A DNA stretch of 64,000 nt from the NCBI RefSeq assembly GCF_038967635.1, contig NZ_CP152413.1:3224001-3288000 (forward strand), in the 5' to 3' direction. This stretch comes from Bradyrhizobium sp. B124 (lineage in GTDB: Bacteria; Pseudomonadota; Alphaproteobacteria; Rhizobiales; Xanthobacteraceae). A model generated the notes under the pieces. It did not search any database. It saw nothing but the letters and a program-made list of their open reading frames with translations, and had not been told where the DNA came from. The position numbers and the translations under genes were made by a program. Positions 47,230 to 56,933 of the stretch are shown here, in pieces (within the stretch, counting starts at the first letter, position 1; each line of letters opens with the position of its first letter).

Positions 47230-47915
47230 TCAGTTGCGCGCCTGACGCCGAAGAAATTGCGCAATCGGCATCAAGGCGTCGATCGAGGGCAAACCTGCGC
47301 GCGCCTCACCGTATGACGACCAGGGATAGGGGATAGTCGAAAGCCCTTGCAGGACGGGCGTCTGATAGCTAGCCGGCAGCACACACATGAACTCAATCTT
47401 GATGAGCAGCCGCTTGACGCGACCGTCTCCGGCGGCATCAAAATCCCAGGTGTACTTACCACAACCGACGCGGACGTCGCCGTCGGACTTGTTTGACATC
47501 CCCACCAGCCAGTCGCATTGAAACTGTGGAAGGCGATTGGACCCAGGGCGCGAGAGGCAGAAGGTGCGCACATTCTCATACTGCGATCCAAAGTTTCGTA
47601 CGAGAACGTCGGTGACGCTCTCCAATCCATGAGCGGAGCTTGGAAAAGAGATTGCGTCGGTCAGGAGCAGCATCTGGAGCTCACAATCCTGCACGAATGC
47701 ACGCTTCATGAGCTGAGGCAGGTTTCGGTCCTTGGCCTCGATGTACGTGCTGATCGCCTCGGCTGCGGTGATCGATTGGGGCTCACTCAAGAATTCTCTC
47801 CACGGCTGCACGAACAGATGCCAGGTGACGGCGGTGCCAACGACGCCGCAGGAAACAACAAGATGGGTGCCGCCAAACCAAGCCCCACAATATACCGCAG
47901 GCTCGATTCCTTCAC
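47230..47915 (-). CDS. Hypothetical protein with probable frameshift near its N terminus
   Basis: The frame ending at 47230 reads well from VVGTAVTWHLFVQPWREF to FLRRQARN (about 200 residues), with CDWLVGMSNKSDGDVRVGC mid-protein. No start codon exists before the membrane-like segment. A sensible leader VKESSLRYIVGLGLAA occurs in another frame (GTG 47915). A one- or two-base indel around 47870-47885 would join them. I do not recognise the family. Confidence 0.45.
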
Positions 47916-47944
47916 CCGCACACCGCTGCGAAAGACGATTGCGA

Positions 47945-49045
47945 TCAGGCTGCCGGAAATGCCGAGCACCGATCTGTCTGAATGGCAATGCCGACAGGCG
48001 CCCCCATTGGCCAGCGCAGAATGGCCTGCTCGCCCGGGGATCGCACCAGCAGCCGTTCCCCGGCGCACTCGATCTGAAGGTCGACGTGGCCACCCTGGTA
48101 GATCTGAGCAACAACGCTGCCCTTGATGGCGCACGGCTCCTCGGGCGCCACAACACTGAACTGCTCGGGGCGGACGAACAGGTCAACCGCCGCGGACTTC
48201 TCGAGCCCGGACAGGCTCTCGCCCGACACATTCACCAGCGCATCGCCAAGCGCGACGGTCGCTTGCTTGGCCTGCACGCTCACAAGCTGGCCACGCAGCC
48301 TGTTGTTGTCGCCGACAAAGCCGGCCACGAACGGGTCCGCCGGGCTGCGATAGACGTCAACAGGGCTTCCGAGTTGCCTGATACGGCCTTCGGACATGAC
48401 AGCCACACGATCGGACATGCTCAAGGCCTCGCCTTGATCGTGCGTCACGAAGATCGTGGTCAGACCCAGCTTGCGCTGAATTTCCCGCAGCTCCACCTGC
48501 ATCGAGGTCCGCAGGCTCTTGTCCAGCGCCGAGAACGGCTCATCGAGCAGCAAGACGGTCGGATTGATGACGAGCGCGCGCGCAAGCGCAACGCGCTGCT
48601 GCTGGCCGCCGGATAATTGCCGGGGCTTGCGGTTCTGCATGCCCTTCAGCTTGACCAGCGCGAGCGCTTCGGCGACGCGCTTGTCCCGCTCAACCCTGGG
48701 GACCCGCCGCGTCTTCAGGCCGTAGGCGACGTTTTCCGCCACACTCATGTGCGGAAACAGCGCGTAGTTCTGAAACATCATGCCGATGCCACGCTGGTAG
48801 GTTGGAATGTCATTCACGCGCTTGCCTTCGATCGAGATCGAACCGCCGTCCGGGCCCAGAAAGCCCGCGGCCAGCTTGAGCAGCGTGGTCTTGCCGCATC
48901 CTGATGGACCAAGCAGCGTCACGAACTCGCTACGGCCAACGCCAAGCGTAACGGCGTTCAGGGCCACGACATCGTCAAATCGCTTGGCCACGGCGTCGAA
49001 ATGGACCGCCGTTTGTTCCCCTTCAACATTCGCCAACGGCTTCAA
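47945..49045 (-). CDS. PotA-like ABC transporter ATP-binding protein
   Basis: This 366-residue protein has Walker A GPSGCGKT, Q-loop MMFQNYALFPHM, signature LSGGQQQR, Walker B LLLDEPFSALD and a C-terminal TOBE domain (PEQFSVV). These are as in polyamine, iron or 2-aminoethylphosphonate importers. It is the last gene of the four-gene operon binding protein, permease, permease, ATPase. The substrate is not fixed by sequence. Confidence 0.92.
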   Translation of the reverse strand: MKPLANVEGEQTAVHFDAVAKRFDDVVALNAVTLGVGRSEFVTLLGPSGCGKTTLLKLAAGFLGPDGGSISIEGKRVNDIPTYQRGIGMMFQNYALFPHMSVAENVAYGLKTRRVPRVERDKRVAEALALVKLKGMQNRKPRQLSGGQQQRVALARALVINPTVLLLDEPFSALDKSLRTSMQVELREIQRKLGLTTIFVTHDQGEALSMSDRVAVMSEGRIRQLGSPVDVYRSPADPFVAGFVGDNNRLRGQLVSVQAKQATVALGDALVNVSGESLSGLEKSAAVDLFVRPEQFSVVAPEEPCAIKGSVVAQIYQGGHVDLQIECAGERLLVRSPGEQAILRWPMGAPVGIAIQTDRCSAFPAA

Positions 49046-49057
49046 GATCCGTGCTCC

Positions 49058-49879
49058 CTAGTGAGACTGCTCGATATTGAGGACCTTGCCGAGGCCCAGG
49101 AGCGCATTGGCAAAGGCGATCAAGGCGGCGGTACCGACGATATACATGACCGACAATGCCGCCATCGACGGGTCAGCGAACTCGCGCACGTAATTGTACA
49201 TCGCGACAGGAAGCGTTTGGGTACGCTGCGAAGTCACGAACAGCGAGGCCGTGAACTCGTTGAACGAGAGGATCGCCGCGAACAGCCAGCCGCTGACGAG
49301 TCCGGGCAGCAGCAGCGGCAGCGTGACGGTGGTCAGGACGCGAAGCGGTCCGGCGCCGAGGCTCGCAGCAGCGTGTTCATAACTCTGATCGAGATTCCTC
49401 AGCGAGACATACACGCTGCGCAGCACGAACGGCAGCACCAGGATAACGTGGCAGATCACGACGACCGCAAAACCGCGGCTCAGGCCGACTTGCGCCGCGA
49501 GGATGAGAAAGCCGAGCCCTACCGTGAAGTGCGGAATCACCAGCGGCGAAATCAGGATTCCCTCGATGGCGGACTTGAGCGGAAACTTGTACCGGTCGAT
49601 GACAAACGCGAACATGCCGCCAACGCAGAGCGCGATCGTCGAGCTCCAGGCGGTGACGATCAGGCCGTTGAAGAACCCTTGCCGGAAATCCTCGTAGGCG
49701 AGGGCTCGACCGAACCATCGCCACGACCAGGTCTGCGGTGGAAACGACAGGATCGGCTTGTCGTTGAACGCGGCGATCGTCACGACTACCGCCGGCAGCA
49801 CAAGAAAAGCGATGATGACGAGCACCGTCAACAATCCGGCCCAGCCGAGCACTCTCTGATAGGTCGAGCGCGGGATCAT
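49058..49879 (-). CDS. PotC-like ABC permease
   Basis: This 273-residue protein has six predicted membrane helices. The EAA-loop is HAAASLGAGPLRVLTTVTLPLLLPG, and the start is MIPRSTYQRVLG at ATG 49879, overlapping the upstream permease stop (TGATG). It pairs with the PotB-like gene to form the membrane channel of the importer. Confidence 0.9.
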   Translation of the reverse strand: MIPRSTYQRVLGWAGLLTVLVIIAFLVLPAVVVTIAAFNDKPILSFPPQTWSWRWFGRALAYEDFRQGFFNGLIVTAWSSTIALCVGGMFAFVIDRYKFPLKSAIEGILISPLVIPHFTVGLGFLILAAQVGLSRGFAVVVICHVILVLPFVLRSVYVSLRNLDQSYEHAAASLGAGPLRVLTTVTLPLLLPGLVSGWLFAAILSFNEFTASLFVTSQRTQTLPVAMYNYVREFADPSMAALSVMYIVGTAALIAFANALLGLGKVLNIEQSH

Positions 49880-50730
49880 CAATGCACCTCGATCTTCTGA
49901 AGCGGCCGGGAAGCAAGCTGAAGCAGTCCAAGCACGAGGGCGGTCAAAGCCAGCCCGGCCACGCACAATGTCGCGGCGAAGGGAAAGTTGAAGCTCGAAA
50001 ATCCGGGCTGGTAGACCAGATTGGAGATCATATTGACGCGGCCGCCACCGATCAGCTGCGGCGTGGCGAATGCCGAGAACGTCCAGGCGAATGCCGTCGT
50101 GGTGCCGGCGACCACGCCGGGCAAGGACAGCGGCAATGTCACGGTCAGGAACACGCGAATAGGACCGGCTCCCAGGCTTTCAGCCGCTCGGGAATAGTCG
50201 CGGTCGATATGGGACAATCCGGCGGCCAACATGATGACCATGACCGGCAGCGTGACATGCACGAGAGCAACCACAACGCCGAATGGCGTGAACATCAGCT
50301 GGAGCGGCTTGCCGACAAGGCCGAGCGACATCAGCAAGGAATTGATGAACCCATTGTTGCCCAGGACGATGATCCACGCATAAGTGCGAACGACCTCGCC
50401 CAGAAACAGCGGCGTCACGACAATCACGAGGAGAATGGAGCGGAGGATCGGCTGTTCGACGCGCACAAGCGCATAGGCCAGCGGATATCCGACGATCAGC
50501 GTCACGACCGCGGTCATCGCGCACACGACGACGGTATCGAGAAACACGCGCGCGTAAAGCGGTTTCAGAAGGTCGGCGAAATTCCCCAGCGTGAACCCGC
50601 CGGGGTCGAGCGATCCCGGCACGTAGGCCCTGAGGCTGTATTGCAGAACCGCAACCATCGCCGCGAGGAACCCGATCGCACAGAGCGTCGCCGGCGCCGT
50701 GAAAATGCGCAGAAATGGCTGCTGATTCAT
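49879..50730 (-). CDS. PotB-like ABC permease
   Basis: This 283-residue protein has six predicted membrane helices and EAA loop RAAESLGAGPIRVFLTVTLPLSLPG. ATG 50730 (MNQQPFLR) was chosen; a TTG at 50751 is the alternative. It lies 25 bases after the binding-protein stop. Confidence 0.9.
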   Translation of the reverse strand: MNQQPFLRIFTAPATLCAIGFLAAMVAVLQYSLRAYVPGSLDPGGFTLGNFADLLKPLYARVFLDTVVVCAMTAVVTLIVGYPLAYALVRVEQPILRSILLVIVVTPLFLGEVVRTYAWIIVLGNNGFINSLLMSLGLVGKPLQLMFTPFGVVVALVHVTLPVMVIMLAAGLSHIDRDYSRAAESLGAGPIRVFLTVTLPLSLPGVVAGTTTAFAWTFSAFATPQLIGGGRVNMISNLVYQPGFSSFNFPFAATLCVAGLALTALVLGLLQLASRPLQKIEVH

Positions 50731-50755
50731 GATGCGGGACCGATCTGGCAACGGA

Positions 50756-51769
50756 TCAGTTCATGATGTTTTCGGCGAACCATTTGCGCCATTCCGCCGT
50801 CTTGCTGGCGCGCAGCTTGGCGTCGATGTTGATCTGCTGCTTCCATTGCTCCGCCGACGTGAAGACGCCCGGAAGCTTGGCGATTTCAGGATCGATCTTC
50901 GCGTTGAGGACTGCCGGGCTTCCCTTCTTCTGCTTCGAGATCTCGGCCTGGATATCGGAGTCGTAGAGCGCGTTGATGAACTTGTGTGCGAGATCGACCT
51001 TCTTCGACCCCTTCATGACCGCGACGGTGTCGATTCCCAGTACCGCGCCCTCTTTCGGCATCGCGAGCGTGATCGGAATGCCCTGCCCGATCATGTAGTA
51101 GGCATTCATCGAAAGCACGATCTGCACCGGCGTCTCGCCGCTCGCGAGCAGTTGCTGGCTGTTGGCATCGTTGGTGTAGAACGCCTTGAAGTTCGGCTTG
51201 AGCGCCTTGAGCTTCTCCTCGCCTTTTTCCCAATGGGCCGGGTCGGCGCCGGCAAGAATGGCAGCGACCGCAATGATGTGACCGGGATCGAAATCCGGAG
51301 CGGCAAGCTTGTCCTTCAGCTCCGGCTTCCAGAGATCATTCCAGCTCTCGAACTTGGTGTCCTTGATCAGATCGGGGCGGTAGCCGATCGTGTAGACATA
51401 GGCCCAGGCGCCGAGATGGTAGGGACTGATGCGCGCCTCGTCCGCGAGGTTCTTCGCATTCGGGATCTTCGATGTATCGATCGTCTCGAACAACCCGTCA
51501 TTGGCATAGAGCCACCCGACATGCGACGTCGTGAACGTCACGTCGCTTTCGGGATTTCCCTTGGCGAGCTTTTCCTTGTTCAGTCGATCGATGGTGCCGC
51601 CGGTGATGAATTCGACAGGGACGCCGGTTTCGGCGGTGAATTTCCTGGCAACCGTCTCGGCCACCAGATCGCGCCAACTGCCGCCCCAGATACTGACAAC
51701 AAGCTTGTCTTGCGCGTGAGCCGGCAAAGCAATCAGAACAGCGATCAACACAGACCAAAGGCGAAGCAT
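50756..51769 (-). CDS. PotD-like periplasmic binding protein
   Basis: This 337-residue protein has a signal peptide (RLWSVLIAVLIALPAHA) and then KLVVSIWGGSWRDLVAETVARKF, the family-1 extracellular binding pattern. Polyamine, thiamine and 2-aminoethylphosphonate binding proteins share this fold. ATG 51769 is preceded by GGGAG. It begins the transporter operon, opposite the TPP enzyme genes. Confidence 0.9.
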   Translation of the reverse strand: MLRLWSVLIAVLIALPAHAQDKLVVSIWGGSWRDLVAETVARKFTAETGVPVEFITGGTIDRLNKEKLAKGNPESDVTFTTSHVGWLYANDGLFETIDTSKIPNAKNLADEARISPYHLGAWAYVYTIGYRPDLIKDTKFESWNDLWKPELKDKLAAPDFDPGHIIAVAAILAGADPAHWEKGEEKLKALKPNFKAFYTNDANSQQLLASGETPVQIVLSMNAYYMIGQGIPITLAMPKEGAVLGIDTVAVMKGSKKVDLAHKFINALYDSDIQAEISKQKKGSPAVLNAKIDPEIAKLPGVFTSAEQWKQQINIDAKLRASKTAEWRKWFAENIMN

Positions 51770-51854
51770 AGCTGCAGTCTCCCTCCAGCGAGGGAATGCA
51801 GCGCCCGGCTCCAGCTGCAATCCTCGGTCATGAAATTAAACTTATCATCTGCTT

Positions 51855-51922
51855 AATAGTACCTTTTATCAGGCACCTCGTCGACCTGCAATAGGTTTGT
51901 CTTATCGACAATAGTACCTTTT
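51855..51922. promoter_or_regulatory. 13-bp direct repeats in the divergent promoter region
   Basis: AATAGTACCTTTT occurs at 51855-51867 and 51910-51922, each after a CTTATC motif. The pair lies in the 199-base AT-richer gap between the PotD-like and TPP-enzyme genes. They are likely sites of one regulator for both operons. Confidence 0.55.
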
Positions 51923-51968
51923 GCGATTAGCCTGCGCGCCACGTTGGTTGAAATCACGGAGGCAGTCG

Positions 51969-52493
51969 ATGACGACATCGACGGAAGCTTTAGAGGCCCA
52001 TCGGCCGTCTGCCGTTCTCAATACGCTCGAGCGTCTTGGTTTCGGCACCGTCGTCTCTGTCCCCGACAGCTGGCTGGGCGAAATCCTTATTCGCATCGAC
52101 CGGCAGCCGGGCATGACGCTGGTGCGCGCAACCCATGAAGAGGAGGCGCTTGCGATCGCTTGTGGAAGCCGGCTCGGTGGCGTTCGCACCGCCCTGCTTG
52201 TGCAGAATGCCGGCGTACTCAGCATGGGTGCGGGCATGGTGTCGCTCGCGCAGCGCTATCAATTTCCGCTTCTAATGCTGGTGTCCTATCGGGGCACGCC
52301 CGATGATCCGGTCTTCTATCATGTGCCGAAGGGCCGAGCGACGGAGCCGGTCTTCCGGGGCATCGGCCTCGCCCATGCCTGCACCGATCGATACCGCCCG
52401 ATCGGTCCCCAGGTCGAACATGCCGCAACCTATGCGGAAGAAGCTTCGTGTCCGTTTGCCCTGCTCATGGGTCGGGAGGATATCCAGTGGTGA
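51969..52493 (+). CDS. TPP-dependent decarboxylase alpha subunit (sulfopyruvate/phosphonopyruvate type)
   Basis: This 174-residue protein is the PYR-domain half of a split thiamine-diphosphate enzyme. It carries VRATHEEEALAIACGSRLGG, with the catalytic Glu that activates TPP. Proteins of this size pair with a PP-domain subunit in ComD/ComE sulfopyruvate decarboxylase and relatives. ATG 51969 follows GGAGG. It overlaps the beta start by a few bases. Confidence 0.85.
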   Translation: MTTSTEALEAHRPSAVLNTLERLGFGTVVSVPDSWLGEILIRIDRQPGMTLVRATHEEEALAIACGSRLGGVRTALLVQNAGVLSMGAGMVSLAQRYQFPLLMLVSYRGTPDDPVFYHVPKGRATEPVFRGIGLAHACTDRYRPIGPQVEHAATYAEEASCPFALLMGREDIQW

Positions 52494-53116
52494 CCAATGC
52501 ACGACCGACCCGGGCGGATCACTACAGGGCGCTTGCCGGCAGTCTGCCGTCCCGCGCGCTCGTCGTGACGTCGCTCGGCAATGCTTCGTATTTGTGGGCA
52601 TCGCTGCATCACGCGCCGGAGAACTTCTACTTCGAAGACGCCATGGGACTGACACTCCCGCTGGCGCTGGGCCTGGCGCTCGCTCAACCGGACCGTCCCG
52701 TCATTGCTGTTGAGGGCGATGGCGCCCTGCTCATGCATATGGGCGCGCTCGTCACGATTGGCGCGATGAACCCGTCAAATCTCACCATCCTCCTGATCCA
52801 GAACGGCGTTCACGCAGCTTCGGGCGGCCAAGCCTTGACCAACGCGACGCTCGATCTGGCACAGCTGGCGCGCGCCTCGGGAATCAAGCACGCCGAAAAC
52901 CTGAATGCGCCGAGCGCACTTGCCGCCGGCATCGCCTCAGCCGAAAAGCGCGATGGCGTCGGAGTCCTGGTTCTGGCGACGGAGCCCGACGTCGAAGTCC
53001 TCCGACCGCCGATCTCGCTCGATCCGGTCGCGACAAAACATCGCTTCATGGCTGCGATTGAGGCACCACGTTACGTCCCGACGCTGTTCGGTGGCGGGAT
53101 GCTCGAGCGGCCCTAG
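52487..53116 (+). CDS. TPP-dependent decarboxylase beta subunit (PP domain)
   Basis: This 209-residue protein has the TPP-binding motif from EGDGALLMHMG to LLIQN (GDG with about 28 residues to N). It matches ComE-like beta subunits. The start is GTG 52487 (or 52490), overlapping the alpha gene, with GGGAGGA upstream. The enzyme would decarboxylate a 3-sulfo- or 3-phosphonopyruvate. The divergent PotABCD-like importer may supply the precursor. Confidence 0.85.
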   Translation: MVTNARPTRADHYRALAGSLPSRALVVTSLGNASYLWASLHHAPENFYFEDAMGLTLPLALGLALAQPDRPVIAVEGDGALLMHMGALVTIGAMNPSNLTILLIQNGVHAASGGQALTNATLDLAQLARASGIKHAENLNAPSALAAGIASAEKRDGVGVLVLATEPDVEVLRPPISLDPVATKHRFMAAIEAPRYVPTLFGGGMLERP

Positions 53117-53147
53117 TCAGCCGGTATTTCCCTTGCGCAAATCCGTG

Positions 53148-53185
53148 GCGGTCCGCTTCGTTGCCGAAGCGGGCCGCTTTTTTTT
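53148..53185 (+). terminator. Rho-independent terminator of the TPP operon
   Basis: The stem GCGGTCCGCTTCG (53148-53160) pairs with CGAAGCGGGCCGC (53165-53177) around loop TTGC, with eight T residues after it. It starts 31 bases after the beta-subunit stop. Confidence 0.85.
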
Positions 53186-53691
53186 AGGCGCTCCGACATA
53201 CCGCTGGGCTGTCGGACGACGCTGCGATCTTAGGCACAGGACGTCGAAACTTTGAACTTGTCCGCCGTTCATCACTTAGTACGATGTTTAGGACGATAGA
53301 CTATTCGCCGGTTCGCTCGCTCTTGATGAGGACGACGACAACGATGCACAGCAACCAGGACGCCTTGCGGATTGATATCGCCGCGTCGATTTCCGTCGGC
53401 ATGCCCGTTATTCACTTCAATGGCGGCGGCTCCCCGGTCCAGACGAACAAGTTTGGTGAGACGGCGGCTGCGGGTCAGCCGCAACACGGCGAGCGTCGAA
53501 TGCCGGTGCCCCAGGCCTTGCTGATGTGGATTTGCTCGTCATCCGGTGAGGCATGGCCTTCCCTCGAGCTCATCCTGGGCGGCACGCTGTCGCCGCGGGA
53601 CCCGGTCGGATCCGGCGCTTCATAGGCTGTCTGCTTCCGGCTTGGCCAACCGCAAGGCCCTGGCACGGGTTCAGCGCCATTCGCCGCGTGC
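53186..53691. other. 506-base gap without a supported gene
   Basis: A weak frame on the plus strand (53284-53625; a Met at 53344) gives a low-complexity translation without a ribosome site or recognisable motif. I see no hairpin or repeat otherwise. Confidence 0.4.
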
Positions 53692-55089
53692 CTACATCGC
53701 CTTGACGATGTTCTCGGTGACCTTCTTGGCGTCGCCGAGCAGCATCATGGTGTTGTCGCGGTAGAACAGCGGGTTGTCGATGCCGGCATAGCCCGACGCC
53801 AGCGAGCGCTTGATGAACATCACGGTGCCGGCCTTCCAGACCTGCAGCACCGGCATGCCGTAGATCGGCGAGGTCTTGTCCTCTTCGGCGGCAGGGTTGG
53901 TGACGTCGTTGGCGCCGATCACAAACGCGATGTCGGCCTGCGCGAACTCCGAGTTGATGTCCTCGAGCTCGAACACCTCGTCATAGGGCACGTTGGCCTC
54001 GGCCAGCAGCACGTTCATGTGGCCGGGCATGCGGCCCGCCACCGGGTGAATGGCGTACTTCACCTCGACGCCTTCCTTCTTCAGGATATCGCCCATCTCG
54101 CGCAGCGCGTGCTGGGCCTGCGCCACCGCCATGCCGTAGCCGGGCACGATGATGACCTTGGAGGCGTTCTTCATGATGAAGGCCGCATCGTCCGCCGAGC
54201 CGAGTTTTGCGGGTTTCTGCTCGCCCGAGCCGCCGCCGGCCGCCGCGGTCTCGCCGCCGAAGCCGCCGAGGATCACCGAGATGAACGAGCGGTTCATCGC
54301 GTGGCACATGATGTAGGACAGGATCGCACCCGACGAGCCGACCAGCGCGCCGGTGATGATCAGCGCCGAGTTGCCGAGCGTGAAGCCGATGCCGGCCGCG
54401 GCCCAGCCGGAGTACGAGTTCAGCATCGAGATCACGACCGGCATGTCGGCGCCGCCGATCGGGATGATCATCAAGACGCCGAGCGCCAGCGCCAGGATGA
54501 CGATCAGCCAGAAGTCGAGCGCGCTGCCGCTCATCACCAGGCCGACGATGAAGAACACCAGCGCCAGGGCGAGGACGATGTTGATGACGTGGCGGAACGG
54601 CAGGATGATCGGCGCGCCGCTCATCCGGGCCGACAGCTTCAGGAACGCGATCACCGAGCCGGTGAAGGTCAGGGCGCCGATCGCAACGCCGAGCGACATC
54701 TCGACCAGGCTCTGCGGATGGATGTTGCCGGGCGTGCCGATGTCGAAGGCTTCGGGCGCGTAGAACGCACCGGCGGCGACCAGCACCGCGGCCATGCCGA
54801 CCAGCGAGTGGAACGCGGCGACGAGCTCCGGCATCGAGGTCATCGGCACCCGGCGCGCGATGACAGCGCCGATGCTGCCGCCGATCGCGATCGCGACGAT
54901 GACCAAGAGCCAGGCGACGCCGTCGGCCGGCGGATGGCTCGCCAGCGTGGTGGCGACCGCGATCGCCATGCCGATCATGCCGAAGAAATTGCCCTGGCGC
55001 GACGACGCCGGGCTCGACAGGCCGCGCAGCGACAGGATGAACAGCACCCCCGCCACGAGATACAGAACAGCAGCCAGATTGGCGTTCAT
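53692..55089 (-). CDS. pntB: NAD(P) transhydrogenase subunit beta
   Basis: This 465-residue protein has about nine membrane helices (to about residue 275), then the NADP-binding dIII domain. It has VIIVPGYGMAVAQAQH, GRMPGHMNVLLAEA, FVIGANDVTNP and a KRSLASGYAG C-terminal pattern. The enzyme couples hydride transfer between NADH and NADP+ to proton entry. It ends the three-gene operon pntAA-pntAB-pntB, as in Rhodospirillum. Confidence 0.95.
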   Translation of the reverse strand: MNANLAAVLYLVAGVLFILSLRGLSSPASSRQGNFFGMIGMAIAVATTLASHPPADGVAWLLVIVAIAIGGSIGAVIARRVPMTSMPELVAAFHSLVGMAAVLVAAGAFYAPEAFDIGTPGNIHPQSLVEMSLGVAIGALTFTGSVIAFLKLSARMSGAPIILPFRHVINIVLALALVFFIVGLVMSGSALDFWLIVILALALGVLMIIPIGGADMPVVISMLNSYSGWAAAGIGFTLGNSALIITGALVGSSGAILSYIMCHAMNRSFISVILGGFGGETAAAGGGSGEQKPAKLGSADDAAFIMKNASKVIIVPGYGMAVAQAQHALREMGDILKKEGVEVKYAIHPVAGRMPGHMNVLLAEANVPYDEVFELEDINSEFAQADIAFVIGANDVTNPAAEEDKTSPIYGMPVLQVWKAGTVMFIKRSLASGYAGIDNPLFYRDNTMMLLGDAKKVTENIVKAM

Positions 55090-55132
55090 CTCAGGTCCCC
55101 CTTTGTCTTCGTCACCCCGAGGTGCACGCCGC

Positions 55133-55450
55133 TCACTTGGCTTTCTTCTTGTACATCGCCAGCATGCGCTGGGTGACCAGGAAGCCGCCGAAGATGTTCA
55201 CGCAGGCGAAGATCAGCGCCACGAAGCCGAAGCCGCGGGCCCAGCCCGAGCCGCTCGACACCATGCCGACGCCGACCGCGAGCAGCGCGCCGACCACGAT
55301 CACCGACGAGATCGCGTTGGTCACGCTCATCAGCGGGGTGTGCAGCGCGGGGGTCACCGACCACACCACGAAGTAGCCGACGAACACGGCAAGAACGAAG
55401 ATCGACAGCCGGAACACGAACGGATCGACGGCCTGCGCGAGATGCTCCAT
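55133..55450 (-). CDS. pntAB: NAD(P) transhydrogenase subunit alpha part 2
   Basis: This 105-residue membrane subunit has three to four helices ([38 protein letters not shown] [34 protein letters not shown]). It forms the proton channel with PntB. ATG 55450 lies 11 bases after the pntAA stop. Confidence 0.92.
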   Translation of the reverse strand: MEHLAQAVDPFVFRLSIFVLAVFVGYFVVWSVTPALHTPLMSVTNAISSVIVVGALLAVGVGMVSSGSGWARGFGFVALIFACVNIFGGFLVTQRMLAMYKKKAK

Positions 55451-55461
55451 GGCTTCTCTCC

Positions 55462-56622
55462 TTACTTCGGCTGGAAGTTGGGATGGATGACGGCGCCGTC
55501 CTTGGTCAGCGCGGTGGCCTTCACCAGCTCGTCGTCCCAATTGACCGCGAGCGCCTTGCTGGCCTTGTCGACCATGGTCTCGATGAACGAGAACAGGTTG
55601 CGCGCATAGAGGCTCGAGGCCGAGGCGGCGACGCGGCCGGCGACGTTGGTGTAGCCGACGATCTTGATGCCGTCGGTCTCGACCACCTCGCCGGGCCTCG
55701 CGCCCTCGACATTGCCGCCGCGCTCGACCGCGAGATCGACCAGCACGGAGCCGGGCTTCATCGACTTCACCATCTCGCCGCTGACGAGCTTCGGCGCCGG
55801 ACGGCCCGGGATCAGCGCGGTGGTGATCACGATGTCCTGCTTCTTGATGTGCTCGGCGGTCAGCGCGGCCTGCTTGGCCTGATACTCCTTGGACATCTCC
55901 TTGGCGTAGCCGCCGGCGGTCTGCGCGTTCTTGAACTCCTCGTCCTCGACCGCGAGGAATTTGGCGCCCAAGCTCTCCACCTGCTCCTTGGTGGCGGGCC
56001 GCACGTCGGTCGCGGTGACGACGGCCCCAAGCCGGCGCGCGGTCGCGATCGCCTGCAGGCCGGCGACGCCGACCCCCATCACGAACACTTTGGCAGCCGG
56101 AATGGTCCCGGCGGCGGTCATCATCATCGGGAAGGCCCGGCCAAACGCTTCGGCGCCCTCGATCACCGCGCGGTAGCCGGCGAGGTTGGCCTGCGAGGAC
56201 AGCACGTCCATCACCTGGGCGCGGGTGATGCGCGGCATCAGCTCCATCGCAAACGCCGACACGCCGGCATCGGCCATCGCCTTCAGCGCGGCCTCGTTGC
56301 CATAGGGATCCATGATCGCGATCACCAGCGCGCCGCGCTTGTACTTCGCGAGCTCCGAGGCTTCGGGCCGCTTCACCTTGATGATGATGTCGGCATCCTT
56401 GAGCGCATCGGCGCTGACGGTGGCGCCGGCCGCGACAAGCTCCGAATCGGGCAGCCCCGACTTGACGCCCGCGCCCGGCTCGACCGCGACCTCGGCGCCC
56501 AGCGCCTTGAACTTCTTGATGGTATCGGGCGAAACCGCAACCCGCGGCTCGGACGCATCGATTTCCTTGGCAACGGCGATCTTCACGCTCACAGCACCAC
56601 TCTTGAGAACCAACGAGGTCAT
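55462..56622 (-). CDS. pntAA: NAD(P) transhydrogenase subunit alpha part 1
   Basis: This protein of up to 386 residues is the NAD(H)-binding dI subunit. It has [20 protein letters not shown] at the start, [20 protein letters not shown] (the nucleotide-binding GxGxxG) and [19 protein letters not shown] 56622 and GTG 56586 (the conserved KIAVAKE start) are both possible; the family favours the shorter form. Confidence 0.92.
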   Translation of the reverse strand: MTSLVLKSGAVSVKIAVAKEIDASEPRVAVSPDTIKKFKALGAEVAVEPGAGVKSGLPDSELVAAGATVSADALKDADIIIKVKRPEASELAKYKRGALVIAIMDPYGNEAALKAMADAGVSAFAMELMPRITRAQVMDVLSSQANLAGYRAVIEGAEAFGRAFPMMMTAAGTIPAAKVFVMGVGVAGLQAIATARRLGAVVTATDVRPATKEQVESLGAKFLAVEDEEFKNAQTAGGYAKEMSKEYQAKQAALTAEHIKKQDIVITTALIPGRPAPKLVSGEMVKSMKPGSVLVDLAVERGGNVEGARPGEVVETDGIKIVGYTNVAGRVAASASSLYARNLFSFIETMVDKASKALAVNWDDELVKATALTKDGAVIHPNFQPK

Positions 56623-56726
56623 TCACCAAATCAGCGACGCAAGCACGGCATGTCCCAGAGGATCGTCCTCGATCCCAGGGTGGCCGCCTGCGTCGCGGGA
56701 TTTTCCGGCTTGGCAACGCCGACGCA

Positions 56727-56927
56727 TCAATCGCGCGGCGTCTCGAGCCCAAAGGAGACAATTCCGCCGGGCTCGAAGTCGGCGCATCGTTGCGCAAACT
56801 TGACGATCTCAGCACGAGCTTTTCGATCCCGCACCCTCATGAACGACGCGAGAAGCACCAGGCACTCGTCGGAACCCACCTCGTCCCTCGCTCGCGCCGC
56901 ACCGCCCATGAGAGGCTCGTCATTCAC
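56727..56927 (-). CDS. Small hypothetical protein (66 aa), upstream of pntAA
   Basis: ATG 56927 opens [20 protein letters not shown], then [31 protein letters not shown], an amphipathic helix followed by a short tail. It is a plausible small protein. There is no strong ribosome site, so the call is tentative. Confidence 0.4.
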   Translation of the reverse strand: MNDEPLMGGAARARDEVGSDECLVLLASFMRVRDRKARAEIVKFAQRCADFEPGGIVSFGLETPRD

Positions 56928-56933
56928 CTACGG

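Noticed and set aside
53284..53625. 113-residue frame after the TPP operon
   Set aside because: No ribosome site, low-complexity translation and no recognisable motif.
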